Part shown: positions 24,301 through 36,357 of the stretch, one piece after another
How positions within the stretch are numbered: the stretch's first letter is position 1
Layout: the number at the start of each line of letters is the position of its first letter
Assembly (NCBI RefSeq): GCF_033568475.1
Contig: NC_133122.1
Coordinates: 146,458,861-146,522,860, forward strand
Length of the DNA: 64,000 bases
DNA from: Henckelia pumila
Lineage: Eukaryota > Streptophyta > Magnoliopsida > Lamiales > Gesneriaceae
Reading direction: 5' to 3'
Translations under genes and position numbers: made by a program
Notes under the pieces: generated by a model
Told to the model about the DNA's origin: nothing
Database searches by the model: none
The model's input: the letters and a program-made list of their open reading frames with translations, nothing else

Positions 24301-25551
24301 TTCCAGCTATCATATATCTATTGTACCAATAACATAAACAGATTAAAACAAAATAAATTTGTTACCTGCAATTTCGTTCTCAGGTGCAATTTCATTCTGA
24401 TCCTCTGTACTGTATACTTCTGGAACCGTTCTTCATTCAAATCATCTCAGAATCTGATTTACGTAGGAAATCGCCTAATACATCTTCCTGAACTGTTTTT
24501 ACATTGATCGTTAGGATATCTCCTCCCACAATGAGTGTAATAATCTCTAACATCCTCTGTATTCAGAACTAGACTAATCTGTCTCGGTTCGCTAGAGTTA
24601 GAGAATTACTTTCGTATCATTGACTTCATATCTGCTCTAGAATAGAAATTGTAGCTAAAGTTGTGATTATCTCACATACTATGGCATGTCTACAATTTCA
24701 TTCTTTCTGCCTCATCATTCAAATTTAGTTCCCTTAGCCTTATCTATGTCTTTCATAAAATGTTTCAGTCATCAACATTTATTCAGACATAATCCTCGAA
24801 TCCAAGCCACAACTAACAATTCAATGTTGAGCTTCTTCATCATCATCATCAACAATTCAAGAATTGTAGTAAACTTGAAAATCAAATAAGGCATTCTCCA
24901 AGATTCAAAATATTCAAAATATTCGACTTCTAATGAGGATATTTTTCTTTCTGATCATTTCTATTTGTTGTGACAAAGAATCGTGAATCAAAATCTGTTT
25001 TGAGCACTACCAACAAATAAATATACCTCAAGTTTGTCAGAATTTCTTCATCAAAATCTATCAGCTGGTTGCTAGGTCTTGAAGTTGATAAACAGTCAAT
25101 CTGATACGTCATTCATCGGTATCTTTCAGGTATCTGAACGACTGATCAAGTTTTTCAAGTCAACTTCTACCTGCAATATCATCTATTCATTCGTTGATAT
25201 TCTGTTCTGTTCAATCAGAGATACTTCTTTCAGCTGAGCAATACTATTCTGTTCAGTCTGACCATACCATTCTGTTTAGTCTGGGGTGCGTACATCACCC
25301 AAAGAACACTGTTTTCTTCGATTCTGGGTGCTTACATCACCTGGGGAAAATCTTATAACAAAATCAGTAAGAAATTAAAAAATTTACAAATCAGTAAATC
25401 AGGCAGTTGAATTTCAAAGATAGATCACGCTCACATGCAATTTATCAAATCATTGAATCATCAAATCGAGTAATGCATAATCATGCAATACAATAAATGC
25501 ATGTGACTGAATCTACCCCGCTCAGCTTCTATCTCAGTCCAAGAAACTTAT
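21312..25551 (-). other. Non-coding internal region of LARD
   Basis: About 4.2 kb with no frame above roughly 70 residues and no recognisable gag, protease, RT or integrase motif on either strand. The plus strand is visibly poor in G and rich in TCA, ATC and TCT words throughout. It may be a pol region mutated beyond recognition or sequence that never coded; I cannot tell which. Confidence 0.6.
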
Positions 25552-25563
25552 GCTTTGATACCA
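25552..25563 (-). other. Primer binding site of LARD
   Basis: The minus strand reads TGGTATCAAAGC, one base from the usual plant initiator-Met primer site TGGTATCAGAGC, a few bases inside the 5' LTR. Confidence 0.8.
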
Positions 25564-25689
25564 CCTGTTGTTGGGACCTCGGGTTGCTAATCTCGTCTTA
25601 GGGCAACTAATGATTAATTAAACAATTAATCAAACATTAAAAGAATAAATAAACCAAGAGCACAAATTTTTTTTTTAACATTCCATCAC

Positions 25690-25871
25690 CTCGCTCGATC
25701 GGTCAAACTTCACCGATCGAGCGAGCTATCAAAATCAAGCTCTCGGTCTGCATCATTTTTGGTCTCGCTCGATCGGTCAAATCCTACCGATCGAGCGAGC
25801 AAGAAAATCAAGTTTTCTGCCCAAGAATAACAGGCCTCGCTCGATCGGTAACAATCACCCGATCGAGCGGG
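25690..25871. repeat. Three-hairpin palindrome block in LARD 5' LTR
   Basis: Same block as in the left LTR, with hairpins at 25690-25725, 25764-25799 and 25836-25871. Arms and loops agree with the left copy. Confidence 0.9.
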
Positions 25872-26485
25872 CTTTTTTTTCCAAAAATCTGCAGCATCCA
25901 TTTTTGCTGTCAAACAATGGTACAAGGTATGAATCATCATCAAAATCAATTTCAAGCATGTTATCAAATCTAAAAACATGCACATACACTTGTAAACAGT
26001 CCCAAGCATTAATTCATGCATTTCTTACATCAAACTAATAGCTCATCAAGGTAAGTACAAACCAACTATACAACCTTTCAAAAGTGAATTCAAATGCTAA
26101 TCTTCGTCGAACTAATTTGATGTATACTACAACATAGTTTCAACTAAAAACCCGAGTCCACACTTGCTACATCTCTCTCCCGAGCTATCAATGTCTTCTT
26201 TGATAAGCTCCTGCCCCACCTGATGTCATGCACACATACAAAACAAGACAACAGCCGGATAAACTCCGGTGAGAATATAATTCTCAGTATAATCGACATA
26301 TAAAGCGTTAAATAAATCATATCAACTCAACAAATAGAGTAAATAACGCATATATCGATTCAAGATATAAAAATCAAATCTCTCCATCCATTCTTCGAAT
26401 TTCTATAGCGCGCTATCTCAAGAATTGATTCTTATCACTTCGTTGCCATCAAGATTCGTATACGATCTTGATATGGATATCCATC

Positions 26486-29329
26486 TGTAACACCCGAAAA
26501 TTTTTATACGTAAATTCGCATGCATAATTAGGGAAAATAATTATTTAAAAATTTTATTTGGGTTAAATGACTTATATGTGTTATTATGTGAATTATATGC
26601 ATGATTTAAATTTATTTTATCATTTAACCCGCAGTTATTGTATTTTTAGATTTTTGAAAATTTTATTGAGTTGATCGCGTAGACGGGACCGTGGACGGAC
26701 GAGATACCAACTTTTGAGCCAAAAATATTTTATGAGTTTTATGAGCCTTAAAATATTATTTAAAGGTATTTTGTCAAGAAAATTTTAGTATTTATTTATA
26801 TAATTATTTAAGGGTTGATTTTTAGCCAAAATAAGTCATTTTAATGACCTTTATTAAATTTTAAAAATTCCTTATTTTATTATTTCGAGATTTAGATATT
26901 TTATTATGTTATCTAATATTTTTAAGAGTTTAGAAATCTTTTAAGTTGGTAATTATCTCCTAGATAGTTAATAAAATCCTAAGCCTACCCAAAACCCACG
27001 CCCAAAATCCCCTAAATCACGTTGCATTCCATCTTTTCCTCACCCTAAGCGCCGAAGTCAGTCTCCACCCTTCCCCCTTCATCGACGCACAGCAGCCAAG
27101 CCTCCATAGCCACCGTTCAAAGCTTCAAGTTTAGTTGTTTGTCGTCCCAGAGTCATATACGCGTTATTGTTCGAAATAAAATCAAAGGCATGTTTAATTC
27201 TTTTCTCAACACCATATAAGCTATTATTTTGGTTTTTACAGCAGAAAGTTTGTGGTATATATGTTTGTTGTTCAGACTTATATGCAGATGGTATTTTTCT
27301 TTCCTTTTTTCTCACGTTTTGCTTGATCTTTCATGAGTATGATCACGTTTTTTTATGCATGATAAAGGTCCAGGCGGCTGATCCACATCTGAGGGCATGT
27401 ATTAGGGTCCTTGTGGCCGAGTGGTCCTGTTGGTTTTGTCCATGGATGGTCTGAAACGAAGCACTTCTCCTCTAGTGCACTAGATCGCGCAGATTTGGGT
27501 TCTGAGGGAGAAGGCTTTGTTCTCCCTCCTTAGGACATGGTTTGGGGTGAGGTCTAAAGGGTTTGAACCCCCTAGATGTTGGCTAGGATTGAGAAGTGGT
27601 TTCACAGAAAAATATGGCCGGAGTAGGGAGAACAATCGGATTTACGGCAGCCGCTCAGGGCTGGATGCAAGCTGGGTGAACAGCCTGTTGCAAGGCTTTG
27701 TTCTCCTTCCTCGAACCACCGTTTGGGCTGATTTTTAGCTTGATGGAAATGTATTGATGTTGGCTAAGTTCTAGAAGTGGTTTCATGGTCAAATATTGTC
27801 TGATCAGAGAAAACGAAAGGAATTAGTATAGCTGCACGGAGTTGGTTGTGAGCAGAAATATTCTTGGGTTAAGTTTTGAACTTCTGGATTTTATTTCGGG
27901 CTGTGCTTAGTCTAGGGTGGTCCGGGTCGGGTCGGGTAGGTATTGGGTCGGGTCAGTAGGGTCCGGTTTTAGGTTTGGTGGGCCGGGCTCGGGTATTTTA
28001 AATTTTTAAGTAATTAAGAGTATAAGTGGTTTTTGGACCAATTTATTAGTTAGAAAAATTATTTGGGCCTCCAAATAATTTAATTTGGACTTTAAATAAT
28101 TTATTTAAGTTAGCCCAATAATTTTTATGGGCTTGGGAGCCCATGGGAATTTTTGGGCCAGTCAGTGGATTTTTGGGCCAGTCTAGAGTTTTATTGGGTT
28201 TATTTAAGTTAATGGGCTTAAATGTTTTTATTTAGGCACATTTATGAATAATGACATTTAATTAAAAATTTATTTTCATTGGGATTTTATTTAAGTTTAA
28301 TGGACTTAGAGTGAGTGATCAGCAATCTGGACCAACCCATGAAAATAAACTAAGTCCGGAATATATATTTAATTATTTTTATGCATGAAGTCTATTTTAA
28401 GTAAAAGTATATTTATTATAAAAATTTAATTAAATATATATTACGGACATATTTTAAGTGCATGCATACATGAAGAGTTTTATAATATGTTTATGATTAA
28501 GAATTGAGCATGAAAAATATTTTTATGGAATTTGAAGTTATGTGGCGGCACAGAGGTGGTTTACCACCAGCACAGAGGTAGTTCTACTAACGGCATAGAA
28601 GTGGTTTTACCACTGACACAGAGGTAGTTTACTACCAGCATAGAGGTGGATTTATCCACATCCACGTACGATGGTTCTCAGACTGATCAGTCGCTCATGT
28701 TTACGAGCCACATATACGGATATAACCTTCACAGTTACTTATGATTAAGTCATGCTCTATTTACGTATGGATTATATGATTAGTATGATGGATGTTATGT
28801 TATAAGATATGGTATGCAAGAGTTTACAGTGCACATTTTTAAGAGCATTCTTGCATACTCATGATATTATATGTATTAGTATGATTATGTGATGCATTAT
28901 TTTTAACCCTTGTTATAAAGTATTAGACATGTTGGGCCCCTAGGCTCACTACGCTTATATGGTGCAGGTGAGTGTGATGATTCGTTTGTAGCTCCTACCG
29001 GTGGCGAGGATGTATGAGCAAGCATGGTAGTGGCCCCGTGACCGTCGCATTGAGTCTTGCATGTTTGAGTACCTTTGAGATTTTATAAAACATGTTTCGT
29101 ATTTTCAGTTTCCAGTGGTTGAGCGAATTAATTTTATTATTTTTATTTAGCACGACGAGAGATTTTCAGTGGTTTAATATCATTATTTATTTAAGTTTTT
29201 ATTTTAAAGAATTTTATTTATTAGCAGTATTTTTAATGTTTATACATATATGTATGGGCATATATGTATAGTATTATTCTTAGTTATTTAAAAAAAAAAA
29301 TTTCGCATTTATTAGTAGTAGGCGTTTCA
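26486..29329 (+). repeat. 5' LTR of gag-only element
   Basis: 2844 bp. It carries a short minisatellite at about 28550-28662 and a GGTCGGGTCGGGT-rich patch near 27925. The ORFs inside it have no recognisable domains and recur in the other LTR. Confidence 0.93.
28550..28662 (+). repeat. Minisatellite with dyads in the LTR
   Basis: Four to five units of about 24-27 bp built on CACAGAGGTGGTTTACCACCAG. Each unit contains a small dyad such as GTGGTTTTACCAC or GTAGTTTACTAC. The right LTR (about 32913-33017) has lost roughly one unit. Confidence 0.75.
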
Positions 29330-29331
29330 AT

Positions 29332-29343
29332 TGGTATCAGAGC
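29332..29343 (+). other. Primer binding site (initiator Met)
   Basis: TGGTATCAGAGC lies two bases after the 5' LTR end, the standard plant initiator-Met primer site. Confidence 0.9.
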
Positions 29344-29529
29344 GCAGTCCTTGGAGGGTGTCCTACTGCCACGTGAAGCTCAGAAATCCTACTACCGGTC
29401 TGTAAGTTTTAATTGTTTTCTTATGAATTATATGGAGCATATGTAATGATTTAAGATTTTCATGTTAGAAAAGATTTAGAACCCTTAAGTTATGCATTGC
29501 GATTTACGTAAAGAAAAACGTGGTGGTGC

Positions 29530-30567
29530 ATGCCTCCCAGACAGATGAATAGACGCGGAGGACCTCTACCTCCACCTCCGCAGAACCCTCTCTCAGCATT
29601 GGAGCAGGCCAATGCTAACATGATGGCTGGGATTACTGCTCTGTTGGAGCAGCAAGCGGCACGACCTAGGCTTACACATGATGAGGATGTGGCTGAGCGG
29701 TTCCAGAAGAAGGGACCAAAGGAGTTTACAGGCACCACTGATCCGCTCATTGCTGAGGGGTGGATTCGATCATTGGAGTCTATCTTTGACTACATGGGAA
29801 TTACAGATGCTGATAGGGTCAAGTGTGCGGTGTATATGATGAGAGGGGATGCAGCCTCTTGGTGGGAAGGCGCTGTTAGGGGCGTGAACCTACCTACTTT
29901 GATGTGGATAGAGTTCAGACGTATGTTCTATGCCAAGTATTTTACTGAGGATGTGCGCAGCCGCATGATCCGGGAGTTCATGAGTCTCCGCCAGGGGGAC
30001 AAGTCTGTGGTGGAGTACATCACACAGTTCGAGAGAGGGTGTCGCTTTGTGCCCCTTATTGCTGACAGTGCACCGGATAAATTGAGACAGTTTGTTGATG
30101 GGTTACGGGCTGACATTAAGCATGACGTTTGCATGTTGGATGTCGCTACTTATGAGGCTGCAGTTAGTAGAGCATTGCGCTCTAAGGAGGGGAGAAGAGA
30201 TATGCAGAAGGAACAGCAGCATAAGAGACAGTTCCAGCTGGAATCTTATCAACCATCTTCGCAGCCACCCGCGAAGAAACAGTTCACGGGGCCATCTAAG
30301 AACCCTAACCAGCAGGGTCGACCGCAGCAACCACATCAGCAGCAGAGGGGCGGGGCCCCTAAGTCAGGAGGAGGTCCACTTTGCCCGAAGTGTCAGAAAC
30401 CACATTCGGGTCAGTGTCTGAGTGGGTCGAATGTGTGTTTCCATTGCAAGGAGCCAGGGCACATGTCCATGAATTGTCCCAGGAAGAAGAACACCACAGG
30501 GAGGGTGTTTGTCATGCAAGCAGAGAAGGCAGACCTAGAGACCTCCTTGATCACCGGTATATCCTAA
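29530..30567 (+). CDS. gag: Gag polyprotein of the gag-only element
   Basis: One intact 345-residue frame starting MPPRQMNRRGG. Residues about 55-200 form a Retrotrans_gag-type capsid domain (FQKKGPKEFTG, ASWWEGA, FRRMFYAKYF, QFERGCRFVP). A Gln/Pro-rich linker follows, with a CPKC-type Cys/His cluster near residue 284 and a CCHC zinc knuckle CFHCKEPGHMSMNC near 306-319. It would form the particle and package RNA. The protein ends SLITGIS, about where protease would begin in full-length relatives, so pol was lost close to the gag-protease boundary. The absence of breaks suggests recent mobility or selection on gag. Confidence 0.93.
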   Translation: MPPRQMNRRGGPLPPPPQNPLSALEQANANMMAGITALLEQQAARPRLTHDEDVAERFQKKGPKEFTGTTDPLIAEGWIRSLESIFDYMGITDADRVKCAVYMMRGDAASWWEGAVRGVNLPTLMWIEFRRMFYAKYFTEDVRSRMIREFMSLRQGDKSVVEYITQFERGCRFVPLIADSAPDKLRQFVDGLRADIKHDVCMLDVATYEAAVSRALRSKEGRRDMQKEQQHKRQFQLESYQPSSQPPAKKQFTGPSKNPNQQGRPQQPHQQQRGGAPKSGGGPLCPKCQKPHSGQCLSGSNVCFHCKEPGHMSMNCPRKKNTTGRVFVMQAEKADLETSLITGIS

Positions 30568-30859
30568 ATTAATCTTTTAAGAAATCTTTGATGAGACTTA
30601 AGGATTCGCATGGTTGGTGTTACTAAGTAAGCTGTATTGAGTTTGACGTTCAAGTCACTACGTTTAAATAAATAGATTTGGGAAGGATAAAATATTTTGT
30701 TTATCAGAGTGCGCAGCAGAAGCATGACTTTTGGGATACCGAAACTTGGGAACTAGATATGTAATAGTGGATTTAGTAAATTGGATTTTGAAGGACTCCA
30801 TTATTAGAGTTTGATCAGTCGAATTTCGAGGACGAAATTCAATTTAAGGGGGGGAGAAT
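30568..30859 (+). other. Gag-3' LTR spacer with polypurine tract
   Basis: Non-coding spacer ending in TTTCGAGGACGAAATTCAA and the polypurine tract AAGGGGGGGAGA (about 30846-30857). This is the usual 3' end of a full-length relative, here placed almost directly after gag. Confidence 0.8.
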
Positions 30860-33683
30860 TGTAACACCCGAAAATTTTTATACGTAAATTCGCATGCATA
30901 ATTAGGGAAAATAATTATTTAAAAATTTTATTTGGGTTAAATGACTTATATGTGTTATTATGTGAATTATATGCATGATTTAAATTTATTTTATCATTTA
31001 ACCCGCAGTTATTGTATTTTTAGATTTTTGAAAATTTTATTGAGTTGATCGCGTAGACGGGACCGTGGACGGACGAGATACCAACTTTTGAGCCAAAAAT
31101 ATTTTATGAGTTTTATGAGCCTTAAAATATTATTTAAAGGTATTTTGTCAAGAAAATTTTAGTATTTATTTATATAATTATTTAAGGGTTGATTTTTAGC
31201 CAAAATAAGTCATTTTAATGACCTTTATTAAATTTTAAAAATTCCTTGTTTTATTATTTCGAGATTTAGATATTTTATTATGTTATCTAATATTTTTAAG
31301 AGTTTAGAAATCTTTTAAGTTGGTAATTATCTCCTAGATAGTTAATAAAATCCTAAGCCTACCCAAAACCCACGCCCAAAATCCCCTAAATCACGTTGCA
31401 TTCCATCTTTTCCTCACCCTAAGCGCCGAAGTCAGTCTCCACCCTTCCCCCTTCATCGACGCACAGCAGCCAAGCCTCCATAGCCACCGTTCAAAGCTTC
31501 AAGTTTAGTTGTTCGTCGTCCCGGAGTCGTATACGCGTTATTGTTCGAAATAAAATTAAAGGCATGTTTAATTCTTTTCTCAACACCATATAAGCTATTA
31601 TTTTGGTTTTTACAGCAGAAAGTTTGTGGTATATATGTTTGTTATTCAGACTTATATGCAGATGGTATTTTTCTTTCCTTTTTTCTCACGTTTTGCTTGA
31701 TCTTTCATGAGTATGATCACGTTTTTTTATGCATGATAAAGGTCCAGGCGGCTGATCCACATCTTAGGGCATGTCTTAGGGTCCTTGTGGTCGAGTGTTC
31801 CTATTGGTTTTGTCCATGGATGGTCTGAAACGAAGCACTTCTCCTCTAGTGCACCAGATCACGCAGATTTGGGTTCTGAGGGAGAAGGCTTCGTTCTCCC
31901 TCCTCAGTACATGGTTTGGGGTGAGGTCTAAAGGGTTTGAACCCCCTAGATTTTTTCTAGGATTGAGAAGTGGTTTCACGGAAAAATATGGCCGGAGTAT
32001 GGAGAACAATCGGATTTACGGCAGCCGCTTAGGGCTGGACGCAAGCTGGGTGAACAGCCTGTTGCAAGGCTTTGTTCTCCTTCCTCGAACCACCGTTTGG
32101 GCTGATTTTTAGCTTGATGGAAATGTATTGATGTTGGCTAAGTTCTAGAAGTGGTTTCATGGTCAAATATTGTCTGATCAGAGAAAACGAAAGGAATTAG
32201 TACAGCTGCACGGAGTTGGTTATGAGCAGAAATATGCTTGGGTTAAGTTTTGAACTTTTGGGTTTTATTTCGGGCTGTGCTTAGTCTAGGGTGGTCCGGG
32301 TCGGGTCGAGTAGGTATTGGGTCGGGTCAGTAGGGTCCGGTTCTAGGTTAGGTGGGCCGGGCTTGGGTATTTTAAATTTTTAAGTAATTAAGAGTATAAG
32401 TGATTTTTGGACCAATTTATTAGTTAGAAAAATTATTTGGGCCTCCAAATAATTTAATTTGGACTTTAAATAATTTATTTAAGTTAGTCCAATGATTTTT
32501 ATGGGCTTGGAAGCCCATGGGAATTTTTGGGTCAGTCAGTGGATTTTTGGGCCAGTCTAGAGTTTTATTGGGTTTATTTAAGTTAATGGGCTTAAATGTT
32601 TTTATTTAGGCACATTTATGAATAATGACATTTAATTAAGAATTTATTTCCATTGGGCTTTTATTTAAGTTTAATGGACTTAGAGTGAGTGATCAGCAGT
32701 CTGGACCAACCCATGAAAATAAACTAAGTCCGGAATATATATTTAATTATTTTTATGCATGAAGTCTATTTTAAGTAAAATTATATTTATTATGAAAATT
32801 TAATTAAATATATATTACGGACATATTTTAAGTGCATGCATACATGAAGAGTTTTATGATATGTTTATGATTAAGAATTGACATGAAAAATATTTTTATG
32901 AAATTTGAAGTTGGTTTACCACCAGCACAGAGGTAGTTCTACTACCGGCATAGAAGTGGTTTTATCACTGACACAGAGGTAGTTTACTACCAGCATAGAG
33001 GTGGATTTATCCACCGCCACGTACGATGGTTCTCAGACTGATCAGTCGCTCATGTTTACGAGCCACATATACGGATATAACCTTCACAGTTACTTATGAT
33101 TAAGTCATGCTCTATTTACGTATGAATTATATGATTAGTATGATGGATGTTATGTTATAAGATATGGTATGCAAGAGTTTACAGTGCACATTTTTAAGAG
33201 CATTCTTGCATACTCATGATATTATATGTATTAGTATGATTATGTGATGCATTATTTTTAACCCTTGTTATAAAGGATTAGACATGTTGAGCCCCTAGGC
33301 TCACTACTCTTATATGGTGCAGGTGAGTGTGATGATTCGTTTGTAGCTCCTACCGGTGGCGAGGATGTATGAGCAAGCATGGTAGTGGCCCCGTGACCGT
33401 CGCATTGAGTCTTGCATGTTTGAGTACCTTTGAGATTTTATAAAACATGTTTCGTATTTTCAGTTTCCAGTGGTTGAGCGAATTAATTTTATTATTTTTA
33501 TTTAGCACGACGAGAGATTTTCAGTGGTTTAATATTATTATTTATTTAAGTTTTTATTTTAAAGAATTTTATTTATTAGAAGTATTTTTAATGTTTATAC
33601 ATATATGTATGGGCATATATGTATAGTATTATTCTTAGTTATTTTAAAAAAAAAATCCGCATTTATTAGTAGTAGGCGTTTCA
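30860..33683 (+). repeat. 3' LTR of gag-only element
   Basis: 2824 bp, colinear with 26486-29329. The main difference is a short deletion in the minisatellite near 32912, plus scattered substitutions. Confidence 0.93.
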
Positions 33684-35334
33684 CCATCTATCGTCGTCTC
33701 GTCAGACTAGAAAATAAGGTCCTATCCGACCTTGGCAAAGAATCAATTCATATCTTATCTCATTTCATAATCAAATAATGATCCACTACCTGTGATGGAT
33801 CAACAAGAACAATAACAAGTTCTCAATCAAAAATAAAATATAATCAGTATGTGATTTGGCGGACTACTCAAGATTCATCAATCTTGAGTATCATAGTCCT
33901 GAATCTCAATGTCGTCTTATACCTTCGTATTTCTTCTGTTTTGAATGCTTCAAATCTGAAACATAACATCAAAACATTCATATCAATCTTCATTCTAGTC
34001 AATTATTTCAGAATCGAATCAAAATCATCAATATATCGTCAATCAACATCATTTCAAACCTCACATCTTCTTCTTTGGTTCGAATTCGGAGTCTTAAGTC
34101 ATTAGCCTTCAAAACTAGTCTTAAACTGAGAAATAAAATTTCTATATCATCAATAACAGCTAAAACAATATCTCATCTCAGTCATAGGCTATCAAAACGG
34201 TGTCAAAACATCAACCGACGGCGTAGCGATTGAAAATCGATAATCGACTCGGTATCGAATTCATTATTAACTTCTTATCAACTTCTAATCACTTCATATC
34301 ATTCATACTCCTCATATCAGCAGCTATAATCGTATTCTAACAATTCAAATACATGCTGAAATACTCATAAGTTCATCTAACAATAAATCATCGATCCGGT
34401 CTCGACAACGAAACACATAAAAGATCAAGAACATGACACTATACCAAAGTACTGATCTCTGCCAAATTTCATTCTTCAAAACATGCCGAGATGATTAAAT
34501 ACTTACATCAAATCGAAGGCCTCGTTGCAAGGATTACAGAACACTTTTCGAAATCAAAATCGGACGACCGGCGCAAAAGATATGGCGATTTGAAAATCAA
34601 AAAGCAAAAAAAATGGAAAAGCTTCGACTCCTCTGTTCAACTTTCAAAATTCCATATCAAACATACACGTGACATGCGTACAAATCTGATTAAATCGGAT
34701 ATGTATTGCATATTTGCAATTTAACCCCTCAGGTTTTCATTAATTGCAATTCAGTCATCGACCCTCTTTTTAATTCAATTTCAATCCTAAATAATTTAAG
34801 AATATTAGAATTTAAATCAAAACTCTAAATATTCCCAAATTAAATATACTCGGATTAAAATTAAATAAATTCGAATTAATCAAATAATCCCGGCCTTTTG
34901 CATTTCAGCTTCAACTTCGATATTTGCAAATCAGTCTCTGATCGGATTTCATCTTCGAAAGAATCATATTAATTCTCGAAACATGAAATTTAATCTTAAA
35001 TCCCATAAATATTCAAATCGAATATTTATTCTTTTAATTTAAGAATTCTTGAAATTTAATTCTCAAACTCCGTATATTCTCAAATTAAATATTTTCGGCT
35101 CGAAAATTAAATTTATAATTTCCATAACTACTCAAATCAATATTAGCCCATAATATGAAATTTAATTCTCAAATCCTATAATTAATAATTTAATATTTTC
35201 GGACCTTACAATATCCTAATAAAATAATATATATTTTTCACAAAAATTATCTATCTCAATCGAAAAATGTTTCTCTATTATAACAAAGTTCAAACTTTCT
35301 CGATTTTTCATATCTAATCTATAAGTATCATATC

Positions 35335-35999
35335 TAGGGGTGGGATCGGGTCGGGACCGTCCCGTAACCCCTTTACCCGATTCCCGTCCCGATAAGAATT
35401 GAAATATTTTTTTCTCCCGATCCCGCACCCGAGAAGTGTCGGGACCCAAATTTTCGGGATCCCGTCGGGTCGGGAGAGGGTAATCCCGAACAATATTTTT
35501 TTAAAAAAAATTTCTATGAAAATATTTTTTAAAAATTTTTTTTATGAAGAAACTCAAATAAATTAAAATTTTTATGAAGAAATTCAAATTAATTAATATT
35601 TTTTGTATATAACCATTATAAATAAACTAAAACAACTACTTGATTAATACAATAAAAACATATAATTATTCATAATAATAATAATAAAAATAAAATAAAA
35701 ATTTATAACTCAATGTTAATATTAAAAAAGATAAATATAAATATAAAAAAATAATTATATGGTAGGTAATTATAAAACATTCATATTAAAACAAAAAATT
35801 ATAAAAAAATATATTTTTTAATTTAAAAATATTATTAATATATTCGGGTCGAAAATTCCGTCGGGTAGAGTTGTCTATCCCGATCCCGAAATTGATCGGG
35901 TCGGGCGGGTTGAGAAAAGTTCGGAACGGAAAAAATTCGAAACCAGAACAAGTTGAGAAATGGGAAGGATCGAGAATTTTCTGAATTTTGTCGGCCCTA
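35335..35999 (+). mobile_element. hAT-like non-autonomous element, copy 2
   Basis: The 665-bp element starts TAGGGGTGGGATCGGG and ends TCGGCCCTA, flanked by an 8-bp duplication ATCATATC (35327-35334 and 36000-36007). An 8-bp duplication with short TAGGG ends fits hAT. Both ends are rich in CGGGTCGGG blocks and the middle is AT-rich and non-coding. It is related to the element at 17000-17666. Confidence 0.8.
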
Positions 36000-36007
36000 A
36001 TCATATC

Positions 36008-36357
36008 CTCATAAAATAATATATATTTTTATGCAAAAATTTTCAAAATATAAAAAAATTTAAAAATGTACGCGCACATCATATAACAAATGACACTAGT
36101 AGTATCGATGCATCGGTAGATTTTAGACACATACTCTACTAGTTTAATAAATTATTTTCTGGATTAGATAAATTAACTTTGTGCTAATTTTCTTAAGCTT
36201 GATCATATGTCAGGTCAGATTATTAGCCAAAAGTATAATTGCTTTTTTTATTTTATTTTTTCAAAGAGATGATTTTTATGGAGAATCTATTATATCTATA
36301 AATATGTTGCTTTCATTGTGAATTTTCTTCTTATACCCTTATTTTTTTATATTATGT
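36008..36357. other. Intergenic DNA between two insertions
   Basis: AT-rich, no gene. Its right end (36307-36357) resembles 41641-41700, so the next element appears to have inserted into a small tandem duplication. Confidence 0.5.

Larger units (their letters stand above)
26486..33683 (+). mobile_element. Gag-only chromoviral LTR retrotransposon (TR-GAG type)
   Basis: The 7198-bp element is flanked by CCATC (26481-26485 and 33684-33688). LTRs of 2844 and 2824 bp enclose only 1530 bp that hold a primer site, one gag ORF and a polypurine tract. Protease, RT, RNase H and integrase are absent. Such terminal-repeat elements with only gag are known in plants as TR-GAG and need a partner's pol. LTR ends (TGTAACACCCGAAAA to GGCGTTTCA) and the gag resemble the Tekay/Del lineage. 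The LTRs are almost identical, so insertion looks recent. Confidence 0.93.
18866..35210 (-). mobile_element. LARD-type LTR retrotransposon with nested insertion
   Basis: Two direct LTRs of about 2.43 kb enclose 4.3 kb without coding capacity. Element orientation is minus: an initiator-Met-type primer site lies beside the right LTR and a polypurine tract beside the left one. A 5-bp duplication ATATC flanks it (18861-18865 and 35211-35215). A 7198-bp element sits in the right (5') LTR; without it and its duplication the host is about 9.1 kb. LTR ends (TGTAAGGCCCGAAAAT on the minus strand) and the GGACGAAAT motif before the tract resemble chromoviral Ty3 elements. It must rely on proteins from another element. 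Confidence 0.9.
25569..35210 (-). repeat. 5' LTR of LARD (right), interrupted
   Basis: The LTR runs 25569-26485 and resumes at 33689-35210 after a nested element and its CCATC duplication, giving about 2.44 kb. The plus-strand start TGTTGGGACC matches the left LTR start TGTGGGGACC. The flanking pieces join in register with the intact left LTR. Confidence 0.9.

Noticed and set aside
27167..27454. 95-residue ORF repeated at 31541-31828
   Set aside because: Lies in both LTRs of the gag-only element; low-complexity hydrophobic sequence with no domain.
29490..30421. ORFs of 68-109 residues overlapping gag in other frames
   Set aside because: Shadows of the intact gag frame, with arginine- and serine-rich composition typical of frame shadows.
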